From positions 1 to 23,645 of the forward strand of contig CAKUYO010000031.1 in assembly GCA_934716995.1 (NCBI GenBank): 23,645 nt of DNA, in the 5' to 3' direction. The DNA comes from an uncultured Bacteroidales bacterium (GTDB taxonomy: Bacteria > Bacteroidota > Bacteroidia > Bacteroidales > Paludibacteraceae). The translations under genes were made by a program, and so were the position numbers. The notes under the pieces were generated by a model that was given only the letters and a program-made list of their open reading frames with translations, did not search any database and had not been told where the DNA came from. Positions within the stretch are counted from its first letter, which is position 1. Every line of letters begins with the position of its first letter. Below, piece by piece: positions 20,468-23,645 of the stretch.

Positions 20468-20509
20468 TGCGTAATAATGATACGCAGGGTTGCGTAACGG
20501 TATTACGCA
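20468..20509. promoter_or_regulatory. Tandem 19-bp palindromic operators
   Basis: TGCGTAATAATGATACGCA (20468-20486) and TGCGTAACGGTATTACGCA (20491-20509) both fit TGCGTA-N7-TACGCA, with centres 23 bases apart. A further TACGCA half-site lies at about 20527. They cover the transcription start of the ATPase gene, the place for a repressor. In RNA the pair could also fold into one long hairpin (GCGTAATA/TATTACGC outside, TACGCA/TGCGTA inside). Confidence 0.7.
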
Positions 20510-20543
20510 TATTAAATAAGTGCAAATACGCAAATAATCAGTT

Positions 20544-21755
20544 ATGATTTACAAGAATGATTTAGAGGATGTTCTGCAGGCGCAACAGGCACGCATAACA
20601 CATGATGTAAGTTTCCCACGCGAGGCATTGTCATCCATCAAGACGGACGGTTCTCCGGTGGCTACTATTATTACAGGCGTTCGTCGCTGCGGGAAAAGCA
20701 CGTTGGTGGAGCAACTGATGGCACGTTATCCGGATGATTCATTGCTGTTAAATTTCGATGTGCCGCGTCTGTATGGATTTCAAATGGAAGACTTCCGCCG
20801 TTTGGATGCTATCATTGCCGAGAAAGGGTGCAGGCATCTGTTCTTTGACGAGATACAGGTTGTGACCGGCTGGGAGATGTATATCAATCAGAAACTGCAA
20901 GAGGGGTATAAGGTGGTTATCACGGGCAGCAATGCCTCGCTGCTGAGCCGCGAGTTGGGTACGCACCTCACGGGCAGGCATGTGGACAGCGTACTGTATC
21001 CTTTTTCGTACACGGAGTACTGTGGACTTAAAGGAGTACGGGTGTCCGCCGAGACATTCGGCGATTACTTGGTAACGGGTGGTTTTCCTGCGTATATACG
21101 CTGGCAGGACGAACGCCTGCTCAATGAGTTGGCAAACGACATCTTGTACCGCGACATTCTTGTGCGCTACAATATCCGTGACGAAAAACCCATCAAGAAT
21201 TTGCTGCTGTTTGTGATAGCCAACATCGGCAACCGCGTATCGGCAGCGCGATTGGTGGATGCCATTGGTGTGAAAACAGGCAATACGGTGGTGGATTATC
21301 TGGCTTATTTGGAGAATACGTATATCATTCAGTTGGTGTCGAAATTCTCGTACTCGTACAGGGCGCAACTGGTTAACCCCAAGAAAATGTATTGTATTGA
21401 TACCGGGCTGCACAGTGTATTGACACCTTCGTTTTCACAGGACAAAGGGCATAAGTTGGAGAATGTGGTATATTTGGCTTTGAAACGGCGTGGATATGAA
21501 GTGTTTTATTTTGAGGAGGAACGGAAAGAGTGTGATTTTGTATTGTGCAGGCGTAATCAGCCTATGGCAGTTGTGCAGTTGTGTCTCGAACTGAATGCCG
21601 ACAACGAGGCACGCGAGTTGGGCGGTCTGAAGCAGGCAATGGCATTTTTCCGTTTTAATGAAGGACTGATACTAACCGATAATCAAGAAGATGAAATCCA
21701 ATATGATGGGCATACCATACACATTATACCGGTATGGAAATGGCTAACTACATAA
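20544..21755 (+). CDS. AAA-type ATPase with DUF4143 domain
   Basis: 403 aa, the common length. The N-terminal ATPase has Walker A GVRRCGKST (45-53), Walker B HLFFDEIQ with D102/E103, and a sensor-like VVITGSNASLLSREL. Residues RHVDSVLYPFSYTEYC and YLVTGGFPAYIRW (about 150-190) are the usual family link. The C-terminal DUF4143 region (about 200-340) continues to KLENVVYLALKRRGYEVFYF and ECDFVL, which look like the remains of a PD-(D/E)xK nuclease fold. The final Lys position is Gln-Leu-Cys (VVQLCLEL), so nuclease activity is doubtful. These proteins are abundant, often present in many copies in Bacteroidales, and of unknown role. It is transcribed alone behind tandem operators and ends at a strong terminator. 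Confidence 0.93.
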   Translation: MIYKNDLEDVLQAQQARITHDVSFPREALSSIKTDGSPVATIITGVRRCGKSTLVEQLMARYPDDSLLLNFDVPRLYGFQMEDFRRLDAIIAEKGCRHLFFDEIQVVTGWEMYINQKLQEGYKVVITGSNASLLSRELGTHLTGRHVDSVLYPFSYTEYCGLKGVRVSAETFGDYLVTGGFPAYIRWQDERLLNELANDILYRDILVRYNIRDEKPIKNLLLFVIANIGNRVSAARLVDAIGVKTGNTVVDYLAYLENTYIIQLVSKFSYSYRAQLVNPKKMYCIDTGLHSVLTPSFSQDKGHKLENVVYLALKRRGYEVFYFEEERKECDFVLCRRNQPMAVVQLCLELNADNEARELGGLKQAMAFFRFNEGLILTDNQEDEIQYDGHTIHIIPVWKWLTT

Positions 21756-21831
21756 TTTTACCCATTCTTATACCGAATACCATTGTCCGGCTAATGAAAA
21801 CGGGTGTTGAATTTTAGTATCAATTTTGTAC

Positions 21832-21867
21832 AAAAATGTTGCATACTTGCGAGTATGCAACATTTTT
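21832..21867. terminator. Terminator of the ATPase gene, repeated hairpin copy 2
   Basis: AAAAATGTTGCATACT (21832-21847) pairs perfectly with 21852-21867 around a TGCG loop, then another T and G. It shares the outer arms and the leading GTAC with the gpmI terminator at 18478-18513. The extra arm bases (TACT) make it the stronger copy. Confidence 0.85.
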
Positions 21868-21889
21868 TGTTTTCTTTGATTGTATTCTG

Positions 21890-21921
21890 TTTATGCGGTT
21901 GCAAAATAAGGCATAATTTTG
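21890..21921 (+). promoter_or_regulatory. Promoter of the type IX-secreted protein gene
   Basis: TAATTTTG at 21914-21921 followed by C, with TTTA (one mismatch) at 21890-21893, 20 bases upstream. The predicted leader (about 21928-22053) contains the decamer repeat at 21942-21969. Confidence 0.65.
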
Positions 21922-21941
21922 CAGCGCAAACACACTTGATG

Positions 21942-21969
21942 TGCAATGCACAATGCATAATGCACAATG
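21942..21969. repeat. Dispersed decamer repeat in a leader
   Basis: Tandem TGCAATGCAC / AATGCATAAT / GCACAATG units of the same family as those near tRNA-Arg, rfbD, rfbC and gpmI. Here they lie inside the transcribed leader of the secreted protein gene. Confidence 0.75.
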
Positions 21970-22053
21970 TTTGGTTGCACTGCAAAGCCGTTGATAGAGG
22001 CTGCGGCTATGCGGGACAGATAAAGCCTTGCTAACTACAAATTACTATTCACC

Positions 22054-23511
22054 ATGAAAAAGAGTTTCTTCTTTTCTTTTGCGGCAGCGTTGTTGCTGAG
22101 CGGGATGAGCGTAAACGCACAGACCATTGAATGTCCCGATGCTGCCACCGCTCAAGCAGCAGACTACTATTTGAGCAATCCCTATTATTTCCAATGCACT
22201 GCACTGAAAGACACGCTCGCACACGATGAGAACGTAAAAGCCAATGCGGACGGACTGATCAAACTGACCGGTGACGGCTGGTCGGATTTCCACTGGGACG
22301 GTATAAGCCGTGCTATCTTTGACAATATCAACCTGAGTGCGGAAGGCGATTATACGCTGATTGTCAATTACAGGAATAAAGGTGGCATCGATTTGATTGT
22401 CAATGAGGACACCACCAAAACCAATCTGGATGGTGTCAGCCCTGCAAGAATGAAAGTAACCCTGAAAGAGGGGTTGAATACCATTAAGTTCGGTAAATCT
22501 GATTCGTGGCCAAGTTTCTACAGTATTCAGTTGGAGAAAATAACCCAAGTGGTTACCACCACCATCACCTTTGACAAGCAAGGCGGCGTGGGCGGTACGG
22601 AGAGCGTTGTGGCTACGCAGGGCGAGGCTATGCCGGAAATCACACTGCCTACCCGCGACGGATATGTCTTCGAGGGTTATTTCACCGAGATTGAGGGCGG
22701 CGGTCAGTACTATGCAATGGACGGTTCGAGTTTCAAGGCATGGGACAAGGACGATGAGCAGTTTACGCTCTACGCTCACTGGAACGACGGCGGTACGGGC
22801 GGCGACTGCCCGACCATGGCACAGGCTACATCCGAAGACTGGTATCTGACCCATATGTACGATGCACGCTGCACCGAATTGACCAACACATGGGAGAAAG
22901 ACGGCGGCGCATATATCTACACCAATGTAGAAGGGGACAGAGTGAAGATTACGGCAAGCGGCGAGTGGCTTGATTTCTACTTTGCCGATCCGAGTTCGAT
23001 TGTCTTTGATTCGATCTATGTGAGTCAGGACGGCTACTATGACCTGACATGGTTCTTCCGCTGTGATAATATAGACGGTGAAGTTACTGCAGGTTCGAAA
23101 AACTATGTGTATGTAAATGACGAGTTGTTCAGCGATGTAACCGTTTGGGTGAGTGATGAAGAAGTGGAACTCGACCAGACCAAGGTGGAGGGTATAGAAC
23201 TCTATGCCGACTATCCGAACAAGATCAAACTGCTGAAAGGCAACGGTTGGCCTCTGACACGCGGTATCCAACTCTCCCGCGGGGGTATGGGAATCCAAAA
23301 CGCACATACTGCTTCGTTCTTTGTGAGCGTAGAGAACGGCGTGATGACATTGAACCGCCTGAGCGGCAACAGCGAAATTGCCATCTATTCGCTTACGGGC
23401 GAGCAGGTACTGACGGCTGCTACCGGCGAGACGACCTTTGCTGCCACGCTTCCGCAGGGCGCATATATTGTGAATGTGAACGACGAATATGCCAAAGCGG
23501 TAGTCCGCTAA
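22054..23511 (+). CDS. Secreted two-module protein with Listeria-Bacteroides repeat and type IX sorting domain
   Basis: 485 aa. A signal peptide cleaves near residue 23 (SVNAQ). Two related beta-rich modules follow (about 25-165 and 250-412). Each opens with a CP-x3-A-x-A-like start (ECPDAATAQ / DCPTMAQAT), then WYL/YYL, WSDFHWD / WLDFYFA, GDYTL / GYYDL and LNTIKFGKSDSWP / PNKIKLLKGNGWP. They look like carbohydrate-binding (CBM-type) sandwiches, which is an inference. Between them is a Listeria-Bacteroides (Flg_new) repeat (about 170-247: TITFDKQGGVGG, TRDGYVFEGYFTE, FTLYAHW). The last 70 residues are a type A type IX sorting domain (IAIYSLTGEQVL, LPQGAYIVNVNDEYAKAVVR). It should be exported and held on or released from the surface. 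Confidence 0.88.
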   Translation: MKKSFFFSFAAALLLSGMSVNAQTIECPDAATAQAADYYLSNPYYFQCTALKDTLAHDENVKANADGLIKLTGDGWSDFHWDGISRAIFDNINLSAEGDYTLIVNYRNKGGIDLIVNEDTTKTNLDGVSPARMKVTLKEGLNTIKFGKSDSWPSFYSIQLEKITQVVTTTITFDKQGGVGGTESVVATQGEAMPEITLPTRDGYVFEGYFTEIEGGGQYYAMDGSSFKAWDKDDEQFTLYAHWNDGGTGGDCPTMAQATSEDWYLTHMYDARCTELTNTWEKDGGAYIYTNVEGDRVKITASGEWLDFYFADPSSIVFDSIYVSQDGYYDLTWFFRCDNIDGEVTAGSKNYVYVNDELFSDVTVWVSDEEVELDQTKVEGIELYADYPNKIKLLKGNGWPLTRGIQLSRGGMGIQNAHTASFFVSVENGVMTLNRLSGNSEIAIYSLTGEQVLTAATGETTFAATLPQGAYIVNVNDEYAKAVVR

Positions 23512-23517
23512 ACGGAT

Positions 23518-23551
23518 ACTCCCTGCCTTCTCCCGAGAGAGGGTGGGGAGT
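23518..23551 (+). terminator. Terminator of the type IX-secreted protein gene
   Basis: ACTCCCTGCCTTCTC (23518-23532) pairs with 23537-23551 over 15 positions, three of them G-U, around a CCGA loop. A pyrimidine tract (TCTTCCT) follows. It lies 6 bases after the stop. Confidence 0.75.
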
Positions 23552-23597
23552 TCTTCCTATCGGGAAAGGGTGGTTACCCAGCAGTTGGCACTAATGT

Positions 23598-23622
23598 CTC
23601 CTATGCCGCAAGCGGCAAGAAA
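23598..23622. repeat. Inverted copy of the gpmI-leader hairpin element
   Basis: The reverse complement matches 16801-16825 at 24 of 25 positions: TTTCTTGCCGCTTGCGGCA, one variable base, AGGAG. The remaining bases to the window edge hold no gene. Confidence 0.7.
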
Positions 23623-23645
23623 AATGGAAGAAAATTGGCAAAAGA

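Noticed and set aside
20544..21755. ATPase as an antiviral defence gene
   Set aside because: DUF4143 ATPases are common stand-alone genes in Bacteroidales; no defence partner is next to it and the nuclease-like site looks degenerate.
22045..23307. Minus-strand frame of 420 aa opposite the type IX-secreted protein
   Set aside because: The plus strand encodes a signal peptide, duplicated modules and sorting domain; there is no promoter or family for the reverse frame.

Overview
The window reads as a chromosome segment of a host-associated Bacteroidales (phylum Bacteroidota) carrying the right end of a prophage. The evidence is consistent. Nine promoters have the Bacteroidota form TTTG-N20-TAnnTTTG instead of -35/-10 boxes. 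Start codons mostly lack strong Shine-Dalgarno sites. Gene families include DUF5686, DUF4143 ATPases, a sugar-binding/AraC membrane regulator and a secreted protein with a C-terminal type IX secretion signal. The type IX signal argues against Bacteroides itself and fits Prevotellaceae-, Paludibacteraceae- or Porphyromonadaceae-like relatives. I cannot fix the genus.

Region 1 (1-6604, all + strand) is the end of a prophage. It holds the 3' part of a leucine-rich-repeat, probably tail-fibre, protein and small membrane/coiled-coil lysis-type proteins. Between them sits an AT-rich cassette with its own promoter and terminator (a 58-aa protein plus a DUF2335 membrane protein). An M15 peptidase endolysin, a VRR-NUC nuclease and a possible HTH protein follow. 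After a terminator and a new promoter come four small phage proteins. No integrase, terminase, portal or capsid gene is visible, so most of the phage lies left of the window. The prophage ends against the 3' end of a tRNA-Arg(CCT).

Region 2 (6605-16496, all - strand) is host chromosome with three tRNAs: Arg-CCT, initiator Met and a second CAT tRNA, probably elongator Met. It holds two envelope clusters. One runs CDP-alcohol phosphatidyltransferase, GtrA, DUF5686 outer-membrane protein, then from its own promoter rfbC, rfbD and DUF2461. These last steps of dTDP-L-rhamnose synthesis and the lipid/flippase-type genes point to envelope glycolipid or polysaccharide assembly. The second is a tightly overlapped set: secreted endonuclease I, SDR oxidoreductase and LD-carboxypeptidase.

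Region 3 (16497-23645, all + strand) holds gpmI (glycolysis), a possible small RNA, a membrane-spanning regulator that joins a periplasmic sugar-binding domain directly to an AraC output domain, a DUF4143 ATPase behind tandem palindromic operators, and a two-module type IX-secreted protein.

The intergenic DNA carries several dispersed repeat families. One is a 33-nt GGTGGAT-type module beside ATTCATAATT/GCATTATGCA decamers, present in both the prophage and the chromosome. Others are a repeated terminator hairpin and a 25-nt hairpin-plus-AGGAG element. I see no CRISPR array, no transposase and no complete known defence system. The least ordinary elements are the kinase-less sensor-regulator, the tandem operators, the phage accessory cassette with its structured leader, and the composite repeats.
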